A stretch of 64,000 bases of DNA from Rhodococcoides kyotonense (GCF_900188125.1 NZ_FZOW01000011.1:124001-188000), one strand, 5' to 3'. Shown: positions 11,212 to 21,577, numbered from the stretch's first letter. The notes: generated by a model from the letters alone, not told the origin. A program made the numbers and translations.

Positions 11212-11217
11212 AACGTA
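11212..11217 (-). promoter_or_regulatory. -10 box of a probable leaderless dinB promoter
   Basis: TACGTT on the minus strand is followed by 6 bases and then the dinB ATG. The box lies in the 30-base gap after def, so dinB may be transcribed separately from ileS-def. Confidence 0.4.
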
Positions 11218-11235
11218 CCCTCACGTACCGACATC

Positions 11236-11883
11236 TCACTCGTGCTCGAGCGCGAAGCCCAACGTCTCGGCCGCCCGACGCGGCGACGGATGCGCCCACA
11301 GTTCGGCGTACAGGTCGTTCGCCGCGATCGATCGGGTGACCGCCTTGTCGACGTAGACGACGCCGTCGACGTGGTCCGTCTCGTGCGCGACGATGCGAGC
11401 AGGCCAGCCGTGCACCACCTCGTCGACGGCATGCCCGTCGAGATCGACACACGTCAACCGAACGTCGGCGGCGCGCGAGACGACGGCTTGATATCCGGGC
11501 ACGCTCAGACAGCCCTCGTAGAACGATCTGCGCGCGTCGCCCACCTCGGTGTACTCGGGGTTGACGAGCACACGAAACGGCACCGAGGTGCGCTCGCGCA
11601 CCTCGGCTACCTCGGGATCGACGTCGTACATGTCCTCGATGACGGCGATGCGCAGCGGGATGCCGATCTGCGGCGCCGCGAGCCCGACACCGGGAGCATC
11701 GTGCATCGTCGCGCGCATGACGTCGACGAGGCGGTCCAGGGTCCGCCGTTCCAGCTGCCCGGCGTACGGCGCCGCCGGGATCCTCAGAACCGGATCTCCG
11801 ACGGCGACGATCGGCACGATTCCGTCGCGAGCGAAGGACAACACCCGTCGGGCGATGTCCTCCGCCGACAGCTCGGTCGTCAC
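11236..11883 (-). CDS. def: Peptide deformylase
   Basis: Metalloenzyme that removes the formyl group from nascent proteins; 215 residues. All three active-site motifs are intact: [19 protein letters not shown] (metal Cys) and [13 protein letters not shown] (HExxH). The GTG start at 11883 overlaps the ileS stop as GTGA, so the two are translationally coupled. Pairing def with ileS places two translation-related enzymes under the same upstream T-box promoter. A second deformylase elsewhere in the genome cannot be excluded. Confidence 0.95.
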   Translation of the reverse strand: MTTELSAEDIARRVLSFARDGIVPIVAVGDPVLRIPAAPYAGQLERRTLDRLVDVMRATMHDAPGVGLAAPQIGIPLRIAVIEDMYDVDPEVAEVRERTSVPFRVLVNPEYTEVGDARRSFYEGCLSVPGYQAVVSRAADVRLTCVDLDGHAVDEVVHGWPARIVAHETDHVDGVVYVDKAVTRSIAANDLYAELWAHPSPRRAAETLGFALEHE

Positions 11884-14800
11884 CGCGCTCTGGTGATCGA
11901 CACGCGCACGCCCTCGCCGAGATCGAGAGCATCGACGCCAGGATCGCCGTCGACGATCGACAGCGCGAGCACCTCACCGGCGATCAGGTCACGGTGCGTG
12001 TCGAACCAGTCCTGCCGCTCGGTCGGAACCGACACGACGATCTCGATGCGGTCCGAGACGTCCAAGCCGAGACCTCGACGCGCGTCCTGCAGCTCGCGGA
12101 TGCGGTCCTTGGCCCACCCTTCCGCCTCGAGTTCCGCGGTCACCTGCGAATCGAGCACGACGAGGCCGGCATTGCCCGGCAGCGCTGCAGTCGAATCAGG
12201 CTCGGCAGCAACAAGTTTCCGAGTGAACTCGGTCGGCAGCAATTCGATTCCGGCCGCGCTGACGGCGCCGTTCTCGTCCTCGGACCACTCCCCTGCCTTG
12301 ACGGCCTTGATGACCTTCTGAACGTCCTTGCCGATCCTCGGCCCCGCTGCACGTGCGTTCACGACGAGTTCGAACTTGCCATGCACCGCGACGTCGTCGG
12401 TGAGATCGACCTTCTTGACGTTGACCTCGTCGGCGATGATGTCGGCGTACGGACGCAGACGTTCCGCGTCGTCCGCGGCGACCGTCACCTCGGGCAGCGG
12501 CAACCGCACACGGAGGTTCTGTGCCTTGCGCAAGCCGAGCACCGTCGAGCAGACCGACCGCACCTCGTCCATCGCACCGACGAGTTCGGGGTCCGACGGC
12601 AGATCCTCGGCAGAAGGCCAGTCCGTCAGATGCACCGAACGCCCGCCCGTCAGACCGCGCCACACCACTTCGGTGATCAACGGCAGCAGCGGAGCCGCGA
12701 GACGCGTCAGGACCTCGAGCACCGTGTGCAGAGTGTCGATCGCATCGGAGTCCTCGCCCCAGAACCGCGAACGCGACCGTCGCACATACCAATTGGTGAG
12801 CGCATCGCAGAACGTACGCAATTCGTCGCAGGCACCGGCGATGTCGTTGACCTCGAGAGCATCGGTGATGGAGTCACGCGTCGCCGACAACTTCGCCAAT
12901 ACATACCTGTCGAGCACGTTCGGCGAATCGGTACGCCACCGTCCCGGCTTTCCCGCATACAGCTGCAGGAAGCTCCACGCGTTCCAGATCGGCAGCAACG
13001 CCTGACGCACGCCCTCGCGGATGCCCTGCTCGGTGACGATCAGGTTGCCACCACGAAGGATCGGCGACGACATCAGGAACCAGCGCATCGCATCACTGCC
13101 GTCGCGGTCGAACACCTCCTTCACGTCCGGGTAGTTGCCCTTGGACTTGCTCATCTTCAAACCGTCGTCGCCGAGCACGATGCCGTGTGCCGCAACGGTC
13201 TTGAACGCGGGACGGTCGAACAACGCCGTCGCCAACACGTGCAGCGTGTAGAACCAGCCACGCGTCTGCCCGTTGTACTCGACGATGAAATCGCCCGGGT
13301 TGTGCCCCTCCGTGTCTTCAGCGCCGTCGAACCACTTCTGGTTTTCGAACGGGAAGTGCACCTGCGCGTACGGCATCGAGCCCGACTCGAACCAGCAGTC
13401 GAGCACCTCGGGCACACGACGCATGGTCGAGTTGCCCGTCGGGTCGTCCGGGTTCGGACGCGTCAGATCGTCGATGTACGGGCGGTGCAAATCGTCCGGA
13501 CGCACACCGAAATCACGCTCGAGCTCGTCGAGACTGCCGTACACGTCGAGGCGCGGGTACTCCGGGTCGTCGGAGGTCCACACCGGAATCGGGCTGCCCC
13601 AGTAACGGTTTCGACTGATGTTCCAGTCGCGTGCACCTTCGAGCCACTTGCCGAACTGCCCGTCCTTGATGTGCTCAGGGACCCAGGTGATCTGCTGGTT
13701 CAGCTCGACCATCCGATCGCGGAACTTCGTCACCGCGACGAACCACGACGGCACCGCCATGTAGATCAGCGGCTGGCCCGAACGCCACGAGTGCGGGTAC
13801 GAGTGCTCGATCGTCTCGTGCCGGAGCAACCGACCCGACGCCTTCAGATCCTTGATGATCACAGGATTCGCGTCGAACACCATCAGGCCCTCGTACGGCG
13901 GAACGAGCGAGGTGAACTTGCCACCCGGATCGAGCGGCTGAACGACCTCGATACTGTTGGCCGTAGCGACATCCATGTCCTCTTCACCGAAAGCCGGTGC
14001 GAGGTGGACGATTCCGGTACCCGAGTCGGTGGTGACGTAGTCGGCGCTGAGCACTCGATGCGCATTCTCGTGGCCGAGGAAGAAGTCGAACGGCGGCGCA
14101 TAGGTCAGCCCGAGAAGCTCGGCGCCGAGGTGCTCGGACACGACCTCCGGCTCCTCGCCGAGTTCACGAGAATAATGTGCGACGCGTTCCGCCGCGAGCA
14201 CGTAGCGTTCGCCGTCCGAACCCCGAACCTGCACGTAGCGAACCTCGGGATGGACCGCGATGGCGAGGTTGGACGGCAGCGTCCACGGTGTCGTCGTCCA
14301 GATCAGCGCATTGGCGCCGTCCAGCACGGAGTCCGGCGCCGACCCCGACGCCGACAGGGGCATTGCGATGGTGACTGCCGGATCCTGGCGCATCTTGTAT
14401 GCGTCGTCGAGTCGGGTTTCCTGGTTGGACAGCGGAGTCTGCTCGTACCAGCTGTACGGCAGAACTCGGTAACCCTGATAGATCAGGCCCTTGTCGAAGA
14501 GCGTCTTGAACGCCCACATGACCGATTCCATGAAGTCGACGTCGAGCGTCTTGTAGTCGTTGTCGAAGTCGACCCAGCGAGCCTGACGCGTCACGTAGTC
14601 ACGCCACTCGTCGGTGTAACGCAGCACGGACTGCTTGCAGTAGTCGTTGAACTTCGCAAGCCCCATCTCGTCGATCTCGGACTTGTCCTTGATGCCGAGC
14701 TGCTTCTCCGCTTCGAGTTCGGCGGGCAGACCGTGGCAGTCCCAGCCGAATCGACGCTCGACCTTCTTGCCGCGCATCGTCTGGTAGCGCGGGACGAGGT

Positions 14801-15044
14801 CCTTGACGTACCCGGTCAGGAGGTGGCCGTAGTGAGGCAGACCGTTCGCGAACGGCGGGCCGTCGTAGAAGACGAACTCTTCCGCACCCTCGCGGTTGTC
14901 GACGCTCGCACGGAACGTGCCGTCGGCGGCCCACGCGTCGAGGACCTTCTTCTCGAGATCGGGGAAGGACACGCTTCCGGCCTTGCTGCCGGAGATGTCG
15001 ACGAGTGGGTACGACTCGCGCGACGAAGGATCGACTTCGGTCAT
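11880..15044 (-). CDS. ileS: Isoleucyl-tRNA synthetase
   Basis: Class I synthetase charging tRNA-Ile; 1054 residues. The HIGH-type motif is PHYGH near residue 71 and the KMSKS loop is [12 protein letters not shown] near residue 630. The CP1 editing domain lies between them ([15 protein letters not shown]). The C-terminal region is of the long archaeal/eukaryotic-like type common in actinobacteria. The start is ATG at 15044 with GGAGGAG 9 bases upstream; an in-frame extension of 45 codons upstream is the T-box leader, not protein. That Shine-Dalgarno sequence is the likely control point of the T-box. Confidence 0.97.
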   Translation of the reverse strand: MTEVDPSSRESYPLVDISGSKAGSVSFPDLEKKVLDAWAADGTFRASVDNREGAEEFVFYDGPPFANGLPHYGHLLTGYVKDLVPRYQTMRGKKVERRFGWDCHGLPAELEAEKQLGIKDKSEIDEMGLAKFNDYCKQSVLRYTDEWRDYVTRQARWVDFDNDYKTLDVDFMESVMWAFKTLFDKGLIYQGYRVLPYSWYEQTPLSNQETRLDDAYKMRQDPAVTIAMPLSASGSAPDSVLDGANALIWTTTPWTLPSNLAIAVHPEVRYVQVRGSDGERYVLAAERVAHYSRELGEEPEVVSEHLGAELLGLTYAPPFDFFLGHENAHRVLSADYVTTDSGTGIVHLAPAFGEEDMDVATANSIEVVQPLDPGGKFTSLVPPYEGLMVFDANPVIIKDLKASGRLLRHETIEHSYPHSWRSGQPLIYMAVPSWFVAVTKFRDRMVELNQQITWVPEHIKDGQFGKWLEGARDWNISRNRYWGSPIPVWTSDDPEYPRLDVYGSLDELERDFGVRPDDLHRPYIDDLTRPNPDDPTGNSTMRRVPEVLDCWFESGSMPYAQVHFPFENQKWFDGAEDTEGHNPGDFIVEYNGQTRGWFYTLHVLATALFDRPAFKTVAAHGIVLGDDGLKMSKSKGNYPDVKEVFDRDGSDAMRWFLMSSPILRGGNLIVTEQGIREGVRQALLPIWNAWSFLQLYAGKPGRWRTDSPNVLDRYVLAKLSATRDSITDALEVNDIAGACDELRTFCDALTNWYVRRSRSRFWGEDSDAIDTLHTVLEVLTRLAAPLLPLITEVVWRGLTGGRSVHLTDWPSAEDLPSDPELVGAMDEVRSVCSTVLGLRKAQNLRVRLPLPEVTVAADDAERLRPYADIIADEVNVKKVDLTDDVAVHGKFELVVNARAAGPRIGKDVQKVIKAVKAGEWSEDENGAVSAAGIELLPTEFTRKLVAAEPDSTAALPGNAGLVVLDSQVTAELEAEGWAKDRIRELQDARRGLGLDVSDRIEIVVSVPTERQDWFDTHRDLIAGEVLALSIVDGDPGVDALDLGEGVRVSITRAR

Positions 15045-15061
15045 GGCGGTAACTCCTCCGT

Positions 15062-15280
15062 GCCAGCCACTCCCCAGGAGCGGACGATGAATCGGCACGG
15101 GGACGACAACCGGCGTGTCGACGCCGGTACCGCGGTACCACCCCGTTTGCATGGACCCGACCAACGGATCCGATGCCACTTCACGAAGGCTGTGACGGGC
15201 CCACCCGTTCGGTTCTACTGAGCGAGAGACCCTCGCCGTTCTTCCGAAGACTCCCCGGTGATAGCCGGATCCACGCCTGA
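15062..15280 (-). promoter_or_regulatory. ileS T-box riboswitch (ultrashort stem I, translational)
   Basis: Leader RNA that binds uncharged tRNA-Ile and switches ileS on. The hallmark T-box GGGGTGGTACCGCGG is at 15144-15130 on the minus strand. The Ile specifier codon ATC is at 15262-15260 within GGCTATCACCGGGGAG, followed by TCTTCGGAAGAACGG, matching actinobacterial ileS leaders as I remember them. There is no terminator poly-T; instead CTCC elements near 15075-15084 can pair with the ileS GGAGGAG, so control should be at translation initiation. A likely -10 is TAGAAT at 15290-15285. Confidence 0.93.
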
Positions 15281-15341
15281 AACGATTCTAACGACGGCCG
15301 CAACCGCGTTTTCGGACGGCCCGGTCACGGCGCCGGAAGGG

Positions 15342-15512
15342 TCACCGATCGGGTGGCGTCTTCCGCCCGGTCAGCGCACCGGCGAGAAGTAGGATCGCAC
15401 CGAGAACACATACCACGATGCAACCCCACGCCCACAGGACCGAACCCGTCATCAACGCGATGACCAGCAGTCCGAACCCGACCGCCGCCGCACACAGCGT
15501 CAGTACCAGCAC
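15342..15512 (-). CDS. Possible small two-helix membrane protein
   Basis: A 56-codon frame starting with GTG at 15512 (no earlier start exists after an in-frame stop). It encodes two hydrophobic helices, VLVLTLCAAAVGFGLLVIAL and VLWAWGCIVVCVLGAILLLA, and ends RKTPPDR. Third-base GC is high in this frame and low in the others, supporting real coding. It lies between the ileS leader and wag31. The ribosome site is weak (GGGG). I do not recognise the family, and the start is uncertain. Confidence 0.5.
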   Translation of the reverse strand: MLVLTLCAAAVGFGLLVIALMTGSVLWAWGCIVVCVLGAILLLAGALTGRKTPPDR

Positions 15513-15596
15513 GACCCACCCCGTTCCCGATGCGCCTCTAGGCGTCCTTCACATCCGGGAACGGCCGTCGACTGCGACGCGCCGTGACGAACAACC

Positions 15597-16451
15597 TCAG
15601 TTGTTCCCCTTGGCGTACGACTGGCTGTACCCGGACGACTGGCTCTCCTGATTGAAACTGTCCTGACCGTTGTCGACGGGAAGCGCCGACGAGCGGTTCT
15701 CGAGCTCTTCGAGCTGAGATTCGAGGTAGGACTTCAGGCGAACACGGTATTCACGCTCGAATGTCTTGAGCTGCTCGATACGACCCTCGAGCACGGAACG
15801 CTGCTCGTTGATCGTCGCCATGATCTCGGTGTGCTTGCGCTCGGCGTCGGCCTGCAGAGCGTCGGCCTTCTCCTTGGCCTGACGAAGCTGCGTCTCGGAC
15901 CGCGTCTGAGCGTCGGACAGCAACGACTCGGACTTCTGACGTGCGTCGGACACCATGGCCTCGGACCGAGTGCGAGCATCGGTGACGAGCCGCTCGGCGT
16001 TGGTACGAGCATTTCCGAGCAGCTGCTCGGACTCCGTCTTCGCATCGCTCGTGAGGCGGTCGGCCATCTCCTGGGCCAGACCGAGAATCTTGGCGGCTTG
16101 CATGTTGGAGTCGCCGGCGTTCTGCGTCGGCGCAACCGCGGGAGCCGGGGTGGGAGCCACGACGGGAGCAGGCTTCGGTGGCTCGACCGGGCGCGGGGGC
16201 TCGGGAGCCTTCTGGACCGGCACCGGCTGCGGGGAGCCGCCACCCTGTCGCGCCGAGCTCTTGGCGTCGGACAGTTCCTGGTCGAGTTCACCTACCCGCT
16301 GACGCAGGTCTGCGTTTTCTTCGATGAGTCGCGACAACTCTTGCTCGACGAGGTCGAGGAAAGCGTCCACCTCGTCTTCGTTGTAGCCGCGCTTACCGAT
16401 AGGCGGCTTGCTGAACGCGACATTGTGCACATCAGCTGGAGTCAGCGGCAT
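15597..16451 (-). CDS. wag31: Wag31/DivIVA polar growth and division scaffold
   Basis: Cytoplasmic coiled-coil scaffold that binds curved membrane at cell poles and septa and directs cell-wall growth; 284 residues. The N-terminal membrane-targeting domain reads [20 protein letters not shown] then [20 protein letters not shown] Pro/Ala-rich linker (about residues 70-112) leads to a long coiled coil ([12 protein letters not shown] to [11 protein letters not shown]) and a Ser/Gln/Asn-rich tail ending YAKGNN. In mycobacteria a Thr in the linker is phosphorylated by PknA/B; the linker here is different and I cannot place that site. A likely -10 is TATAAC at 16502-16497. Confidence 0.96.
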   Translation of the reverse strand: MPLTPADVHNVAFSKPPIGKRGYNEDEVDAFLDLVEQELSRLIEENADLRQRVGELDQELSDAKSSARQGGGSPQPVPVQKAPEPPRPVEPPKPAPVVAPTPAPAVAPTQNAGDSNMQAAKILGLAQEMADRLTSDAKTESEQLLGNARTNAERLVTDARTRSEAMVSDARQKSESLLSDAQTRSETQLRQAKEKADALQADAERKHTEIMATINEQRSVLEGRIEQLKTFEREYRVRLKSYLESQLEELENRSSALPVDNGQDSFNQESQSSGYSQSYAKGNN

Positions 16452-16496
16452 GGAAGGATCCCTTCACGCGTCTTGAGGCGGTAGAGCAAGCATTCA

Positions 16497-16502
16497 GTTA
16501 TA
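16497..16502 (-). promoter_or_regulatory. Probable wag31 -10 box
   Basis: TATAAC on the minus strand lies 45 bases upstream of the wag31 ATG in the 160-base gap after yggT; TTGTTC-like sequence lies about 19 bases further upstream. This suggests wag31 has its own promoter besides read-through. Confidence 0.4.
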
Positions 16503-16611
16503 TCCCATTCCACACGGTCCGGAACAAACAAACTGTAACTGGCGTCCATTCTGTCACATCGGTTGCGCAGGTCGCGCGCGTCCCCGAAGTCTTTCACCGA
16601 AGTATCGACTG

Positions 16612-16899
16612 CTACGACCCCAAACTCCGTACAACTGTCATCAGGATGAAAACCCCGAACAACAGAACCATGATCGACAAATCCAGGCGTACGCCACCCA
16701 GATTGACCGGCGGTATCAGGCGACGAAGCAGCTTGACCGGCGGATCGGTCACCGTGAATATCGCTTCGAGCAATACCACCACAATTCCCGACGGACGCCA
16801 ATCTCGCGCGAACGTCCTGATGAATTCGACGATAATGCGGCCGATCAGCAGAAGCCAGAATATGAACAGAACGAAGTAGAGAACCGCGAACAAGGCCAC
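16612..16899 (-). CDS. YggT family membrane protein
   Basis: A 95-residue integral membrane protein with two hydrophobic segments, ALFAVLYFVLFIFWLLLIGR at residues 2-21 and LSIMVLLFGVFILMTVV near the end. In between is the YggT signature TVTDPPVKLLRRLIPPVNLG with conserved basic residues. It is the homologue of Rv2146c, always between sepF and wag31 in actinobacteria. Its molecular role is unknown, but position links it to division or polar growth. The start is GTG at 16899; no strong ribosome site is visible. Confidence 0.88.
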   Translation of the reverse strand: MALFAVLYFVLFIFWLLLIGRIIVEFIRTFARDWRPSGIVVVLLEAIFTVTDPPVKLLRRLIPPVNLGGVRLDLSIMVLLFGVFILMTVVRSLGS

Positions 16900-16921
16900 A
16901 GGTCATACTCTGCCCGAAAAA

Positions 16922-16976
16922 AGCGGTTCGATCAAAGCGACCAGGTCAGGGACCTGAAACACTCGATCGAACCGCT
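16922..16976. terminator. Large hairpin between sepF and yggT
   Basis: A 12-base perfect inverted repeat (16922-16933 with 16965-16976) encloses a second 6-base hairpin, CAGGTC/GACCTG. It lies in the 101-base gap downstream of the sepF stop. It may be a partial terminator, an RNA-processing site or an mRNA stabiliser for the dcw transcript. Confidence 0.5.
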
Positions 16977-17000
16977 CGGTTTTCTCGTTGCGAATTTCGC

Positions 17001-17666
17001 TCACTGCTGGCTGTAGAAGCCGGTTTCGGCAATTCTGCGTCGCTCCTGCGGCGACACGTCGATGTCGGCAGGCGAGAGCAGAAACACCTTTGTCGCGACC
17101 TTGTCGAACGATCCACGCAGCGCGAACGCGAGACCAGCGGCGAAGTCGACCAGACGCTTGGCGTCGGCATTGCTCATCTCCACCAGGTCCATGATCACAG
17201 GGGTGCCGTCGCGGAACCGCTCTCCGATGGTCCTGGCCTCGCTGTAGTCACGCGGGCGCAGCGTGGTGATCTTCGCCAGAGCACTCTGGTCGTCGACGAC
17301 GGGGCTGCGGCGCGTCTCGGCCCGCACGTCCATGCGGGTGTCCACGGCGAGGTTGCCACGTGTGGAGGCACCGCGACCGACCGATGTCGGGCGCGAGGAC
17401 CTACCACCGATCGGCGCGAGTGTCGGCGCCGAACGAGGGGCCTCGTAGTCGTCGTACTCGTCGTCGAGATCGTCCAACTCTGCGCGCGACGGTCGACGCG
17501 AGCTGAAACTCGGCTTGGCGAACTCTCGGTCACCACGATCGTCGTCGGCATACGGGTCACGACCACGCGAGCCCCGATGAGTATCGGGTTCGTCCAGGTA
17601 GTCGTCCTCGTAGTCCGCGAGAGGAACCATGCCGAAGTACGCCTTGAACTTGTGCAGGGTGCTCAT
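17001..17666 (-). CDS. sepF: SepF, FtsZ membrane anchor
   Basis: Cell division protein that tethers FtsZ to the membrane in actinobacteria, which lack FtsA; 221 residues. The N-terminal amphipathic segment is [20 protein letters not shown]. An acidic Asp/Arg-rich disordered linker ([24 protein letters not shown]) follows, then the conserved C-terminal domain [19 protein letters not shown] to [20 protein letters not shown]. The ATG at 17666 has GGAAGG upstream. It lies downstream of ftsZ, yfiH and yggS, the standard order. Confidence 0.95.
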   Translation of the reverse strand: MSTLHKFKAYFGMVPLADYEDDYLDEPDTHRGSRGRDPYADDDRGDREFAKPSFSSRRPSRAELDDLDDEYDDYEAPRSAPTLAPIGGRSSRPTSVGRGASTRGNLAVDTRMDVRAETRRSPVVDDQSALAKITTLRPRDYSEARTIGERFRDGTPVIMDLVEMSNADAKRLVDFAAGLAFALRGSFDKVATKVFLLSPADIDVSPQERRRIAETGFYSQQ

Positions 17667-17743
17667 CGATCTTGCCTTCCGTCAGCTCTGGTCATTCCGC
17701 GGCTTCGCTCTGCTCCACCGGCCCCACTCTGGCTGCTCATGTG

Positions 17744-18508
17744 TCAGTTGTGACTGGTGTGGTCCGTGGTCTGTACTGGCGAGGCTATCGGCCGAGACCC
17801 GAGTATTGCGGTTCCGACACGCACGCACGTCGATCCGTGTCGCACAGCAGCTTCCAGATCGGACGTCATACCCGCCGACAACTGCGTCGCCTCGGGGTGA
17901 TTCACGAGGAGGTCGCGGTGCAGTCCCGCGAGATCAGCGAATGCTGCGTCCGGATCCGCGTCCAGCGGAGGCACAGCCATCAGGCCGGCCAGTCGAAGAT
18001 CCGTGCACGACGCGACGCGGTCGGCGAGGGCCGCGAGATCCTCGCGCTCGACGCCACCGCGGTGGACGTCGCCGTCCAGACTCACCTGGAGCAGTACGTC
18101 GAGAGGCGTCGTGCGCTCACCGTCGTCGACTGCAGCGCGCACCGCTTTCTGCAGGGCATCGACAAGTCGGTCGCTGTCGACCGAATGGATGGAATGCGCC
18201 CACCGAGCCACCGACTTGGCCTTGTTGCGCTGCAGGTGTCCGATCATGTGCCATCTGGCCGGCGCATCGGAGAACTTCTCGTGCAGTTCGGCCGCCTTCG
18301 CGGTGGCCTCCTGCTCGCGTGACTCCCCGAACTCGCGACACCCGAGACCGTGCAGTATCTCGACGTCGCTCGCCGGGAAGTACTTGGTCACCGGGAGCAA
18401 CATCACGTCGTCGTCGCGTCCAGCGGCCTCCCGGGCCACACGAATCCGGTCTCGGACGGCGGTGAGTGCCGTCTCGATCTCCCGGGACCGGTCGGCGTCC
18501 GTGGTCAT
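17744..18508 (-). CDS. YggS-type PLP homeostasis protein
   Basis: Pyridoxal-phosphate-binding TIM-barrel protein (PLPBP family) thought to buffer PLP and amino-acid metabolism; 254 residues. The PLP lysine is in LLPVTKYFPASDVEILHGLG (about residue 42). Also seen are FGESREQEATAKA, WHMIGHLQRNKAK, and SAGMTSDLEAAVRHGSTCVRVGTAILGSR near the end, the phosphate-binding region. The ATG at 18508 overlaps the yfiH stop as ATGA. This is the Rv2148c position. The C-terminal tail after SRPIASP is variable. Confidence 0.92.
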   Translation of the reverse strand: MTTDADRSREIETALTAVRDRIRVAREAAGRDDDVMLLPVTKYFPASDVEILHGLGCREFGESREQEATAKAAELHEKFSDAPARWHMIGHLQRNKAKSVARWAHSIHSVDSDRLVDALQKAVRAAVDDGERTTPLDVLLQVSLDGDVHRGGVEREDLAALADRVASCTDLRLAGLMAVPPLDADPDAAFADLAGLHRDLLVNHPEATQLSAGMTSDLEAAVRHGSTCVRVGTAILGSRPIASPVQTTDHTSHN

Positions 18509-19236
18509 GACGCGGTCTCTCCCGCGGACGTGTCCATCCAGATCACGCTGGCGAGACGACCCGTCGGCGCTTCACGACGGTGACTGAACAGCGTTCGATC
18601 CTCGATGGTGCACCGAGGATCCATCGCGACAGCCGGTACCCCGGCGTCGAGCAGTTGCTTGCGAATGCCGGCTCGGATGTCGAGGCCAGGAGTTTTGCGA
18701 ACCGTCGTCGTCGCGCTTCCGGGGAGATGCTTCTCGACGTCCGCTCGCATGTGTGCGGGCACCTCGTACTGCCGGCCACTGGCGGCGGGCCCGAGAAACG
18801 CACCGATGCGCGACAGCTCCGCCCCCTGCTGCACCATGGCGTCGAGCACACGGGGAACGATTCCGATCCTCGCCCCCACTCTGCCCGCGTGCACGGCAGC
18901 GATGACGCCTGCTTCCTCGTCGGACAGCAGCACCGGAACGCAGTCGGCAGTCAGCACGACGAGTCCGAGATCGGGGGTCGTCGTGACGAGCGCGTCGGTG
19001 ACCGGCACCGGACTGGTCGTCGACTCGTCGACGACCGCGACCGTGCGCCCGTGCACCTGCTCCATCCAGATCAGCCGATCCGGACCGAGACCCAGCTCAC
19101 GGGCGAGCCGCTCCCTGTTCGCAGCGACGGCCGACGGCTCGTCCCCGACGTGGTCGCCGAGGTTGAAGCTGTCGAACGGAGGAGCCGAGACACCCCCGGA
19201 ACGTGTGGTCGATACCCGGCGAACCTTGAAACTCAG
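18505..19236 (-). CDS. yfiH: YfiH/laccase-domain protein with an inferred CTG start
   Basis: Multicopper-oxidase-like (Cu-oxidase_4) protein; homologues act on purine nucleosides or peptidoglycan precursors. Conserved parts are PPFDSFNLGDHVGDEPSAVA, LIWMEQVHGRTV, LTADCVPVLLSDEEAGVIA, HAGR and FLGPAASGRQYEVP. The nearest ATG (19065) would remove the first third of the domain. The frame is open and family-like up to 19236 (SFKVRRVSTTRSGGVSAPPF) but contains no ATG, GTG or TTG there. The best start is CTG at 19236 with AGAGGA 9 bases upstream, giving 243 residues, the normal size. It lies between ftsZ and yggS; its stop overlaps yggS as ATGA. Confidence 0.85.
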   Translation of the reverse strand: MSFKVRRVSTTRSGGVSAPPFDSFNLGDHVGDEPSAVAANRERLARELGLGPDRLIWMEQVHGRTVAVVDESTTSPVPVTDALVTTTPDLGLVVLTADCVPVLLSDEEAGVIAAVHAGRVGARIGIVPRVLDAMVQQGAELSRIGAFLGPAASGRQYEVPAHMRADVEKHLPGSATTTVRKTPGLDIRAGIRKQLLDAGVPAVAMDPRCTIEDRTLFSHRREAPTGRLASVIWMDTSAGETAS

Positions 19237-19268
19237 TGTCTTGGATCCTCTCGTGCTGTGCGCAGCGA

Positions 19269-20492
19269 TCAGCGGCGCATGAACGAGGGTACGTCGACGT
19301 CGTCGTCGCCCTCGTCGTCGGACACCGGAACGCGGCGCCCGGAACTCTGGTTCGAGGACTGACCCGCGCCCTGCCCGGAGGACAGCGGCGGAAGCGAGCT
19401 GCCCGACGGAGCGCCGACGGGATCGCGGAACACCGCACCCGACTCGGTGCTCTCGGACGAACGCCCGGAGACCTCTCCCGACCGAGCGGAACCGATGGGG
19501 CCGCGTCCGGTTGCCGGCGCTGCCTCGACGGGTCGCCGCGTCGGAGTGCCGCCGTCGAATCCGGCAGCGATGACCGTCACGCGCACCTCGTCACCGAGCG
19601 AATCGTCGATGACGGTGCCGAAGATGATGTTGGCGTCGATATGAGCAGCTTCCTGCACCAGCGAGGCTGCTTCGTTGATCTCGAACAGACCGAGATCGGA
19701 TCCGCCGGCGATCGACAGCAGCACTCCGCGAGCACCTTCCATCGATGCTTCGAGCAGCGGAGAGTTGATCGCAGCTTCGGCCGCCTTGATGGCCCGGCCC
19801 TCACCGCGCGAGGATCCGATGCCCATGAGTGCGCTGCCCGCACCGGACATCACGCCCTTGACGTCCGCGAAGTCGACGTTGATCAGTCCCGGCGTGGTGA
19901 TCAGGTCGGTGATGCCCTGCACACCGTTGAGGAGAACCTCGTCGGCGCTGCGGAACGCATCCATCAGACTGACCGCCGCGTCGCCGAGCTGCAGTAGCCG
20001 GTCGTTCGGAATGACGATCAGCGTGTCGCACGACTCACGCAGCTGCTGGATACCCGTGTCGGCCTGGCCGCCGCGGCGCTTGCCCTCGAACGAGAACGGG
20101 CGCGTCACGACGCCGACGGTCAATGCTCCGAGCTTGCGCGCGATGTTCGCGACGACGGGGGCGCCACCGGTACCGGTTCCACCACCCTCGCCTGCCGTGA
20201 CGAAGACCATGTCGGCGCCCTTGAGCACCTCTTCGATCTCGTCCTTGTGGTCGTCGGCAGCCTTGCGGCCGACCTCCGGGTCGGCACCTGCGCCGAGGCC
20301 ACGCGTGAGCTCACGCCCGACGTCGAGCTTGACGTCGGCGTCGCTCATCAGCAATGCCTGTGCGTCGGTGTTGACCGCGATGAACTCGACTCCCTTGAGT
20401 CCCTGTTCGATCATGCGGTTGACCGCGTTAACGCCGCCGCCGCCGATGCCGACGACCTTGATTACGGCGAGGTAGTTGTGCGGGGGCGTCAT
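19269..20492 (-). CDS. ftsZ: Cell division protein FtsZ
   Basis: Tubulin-like GTPase forming the Z ring; 407 residues. The N-terminus ([20 protein letters not shown]) is followed by [21 protein letters not shown], then the tubulin signature [14 protein letters not shown]7-loop region [20 protein letters not shown] and an intact core to about residue 320. A disordered Ser/Gly/Pro-rich linker leads to the C-terminal peptide [12 protein letters not shown], which binds SepF and other partners. A 248-base leader separates it from ftsQ, suggesting its own promoters. Confidence 0.98.
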   Translation of the reverse strand: MTPPHNYLAVIKVVGIGGGGVNAVNRMIEQGLKGVEFIAVNTDAQALLMSDADVKLDVGRELTRGLGAGADPEVGRKAADDHKDEIEEVLKGADMVFVTAGEGGGTGTGGAPVVANIARKLGALTVGVVTRPFSFEGKRRGGQADTGIQQLRESCDTLIVIPNDRLLQLGDAAVSLMDAFRSADEVLLNGVQGITDLITTPGLINVDFADVKGVMSGAGSALMGIGSSRGEGRAIKAAEAAINSPLLEASMEGARGVLLSIAGGSDLGLFEINEAASLVQEAAHIDANIIFGTVIDDSLGDEVRVTVIAAGFDGGTPTRRPVEAAPATGRGPIGSARSGEVSGRSSESTESGAVFRDPVGAPSGSSLPPLSSGQGAGQSSNQSSGRRVPVSDDEGDDDVDVPSFMRR

Positions 20493-20740
20493 TGGCTCTC
20501 GCCTTCCGTATCGACTGTGGTTCGTGAGTGCTGTGTGTACTGCTGTTGTTCGCGTAGTGCTGTTGTTCGTCGCCTGCTCGCCAAACCCTCAACCTGAACC
20601 ACAGGCTTAGTGTTATGTCAAGTATTCGACTGGAGGGAACGCTATGCACCGGTACCCGCATCCGCCATTAGGCGCGCCGAACGACACCGAAGAAATTGTT
20701 GTTCATGTGTCGCATGGGATTAGGACCGGTACCGAACAAT
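20493..20740 (-). promoter_or_regulatory. ftsZ: ftsZ leader with promoter-like elements and a direct repeat
   Basis: Non-coding gap between ftsQ and ftsZ. On the minus strand TTGACATAACACTAAGCC begins at 20621; TTGACA fits a -35, but I cannot assign a -10 with confidence. From memory a similar block precedes mycobacterial ftsZ. Two copies of TGCTGTTGTTCG (20541-20552 and 20558-20569, plus-strand reading) lie nearer the start codon. The gap probably sets ftsZ expression apart from the rest of the cluster. Confidence 0.55.
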
Positions 20741-21577
20741 CTACTTGGTCGTCGGAAGGTCCGGGCTCGAGACGTCCAGAATCTGGCCGGGCTGCGACAG
20801 CAGCGCAAGCGCCACAGCGGATTTGCGCTCGGAGTTGTCGCGATTGCCCCACACCAGCGTTCGCCCGTCGAGCAACAGCAACGACACATCCGAGATCGAC
20901 GACGCACGCAGTTCCCCGACCATCCCACGCAACGGCTCGGGCAGCGAATTCAGCACTGCCAGTGCACTTTCGGTCGCTGGATCGCCGACGCCAGGTGTGT
21001 CCGTGACCAGCCGCACAGTTCCCGGAGGAGGCGGCGCGACCGCGAAGTCGACGGCCTCGTCGTCCAATAGATGTGTCCCGTCGGGCTCGTCGACGAACAC
21101 CACCGCGACACGTTCGACGACGGTGACACGCACCGTCGACGGGTACATGCGCTGAACCCGAGCAGATGCCAGTGCGGGAATTCCGGCGACGCGTTGCGCC
21201 GCCGAACCGGTGTCGACGTGAACGAGCCGCTCCCCCATCGGGATAGCGAGTTCGGAGGTGATCTCCTCGGTGGACACGGACACGTTGCCGTCGACTTCGA
21301 TGGATCGAACCGTCAGCAACGGCGTGAAGTAGACGGCGACGACGCCGCCCGCCACGACGGCGACGATCGCGGCCACGATCAGTAGCGCTCGGCGACGCGA
21401 GCGCGACACGCGCCTGCGTTCTTCCTCGCGAGCGACACGTCGACGCTCTCGGTCCATTGCCTCGGGAGACTTCTCGGCCGCGGCGTCGTCGGACGTGCGG
21501 TCCCGCGCCCTGTCTCGTCGACGCGGGTCGGCGTCACTTCCGGGCGAGCGGCCTGATCGCCCCGGCCGTGCATTCAC
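20741..21577 (-). CDS. ftsQ: Cell division protein FtsQ
   Basis: Bitopic division protein of the FtsQ-FtsB-FtsL complex; 278 residues. A long Arg/Asp-rich cytoplasmic tail (about residues 1-62) precedes one membrane helix, [20 protein letters not shown]. The periplasmic POTRA domain reads [20 protein letters not shown], then the beta domain with [19 protein letters not shown]. The GTG start at 21577 overlaps the murC stop as GTGA. Confidence 0.93.
   Translation of the reverse strand: MNARPGRSGRSPGSDADPRRRDRARDRTSDDAAAEKSPEAMDRERRRVAREEERRRVSRSRRRALLIVAAIVAVVAGGVVAVYFTPLLTVRSIEVDGNVSVSTEEITSELAIPMGERLVHVDTGSAAQRVAGIPALASARVQRMYPSTVRVTVVERVAVVFVDEPDGTHLLDDEAVDFAVAPPPPGTVRLVTDTPGVGDPATESALAVLNSLPEPLRGMVGELRASSISDVSLLLLDGRTLVWGNRDNSERKSAVALALLSQPGQILDVSSPDLPTTK

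Noticed and set aside
11994-15221. Very long plus-strand open frame (1075 codons) opposite ileS
   Set aside because: It is antisense to the clearly identified ileS and its T-box, and is typical of reverse-strand open frames in high-GC genomes.
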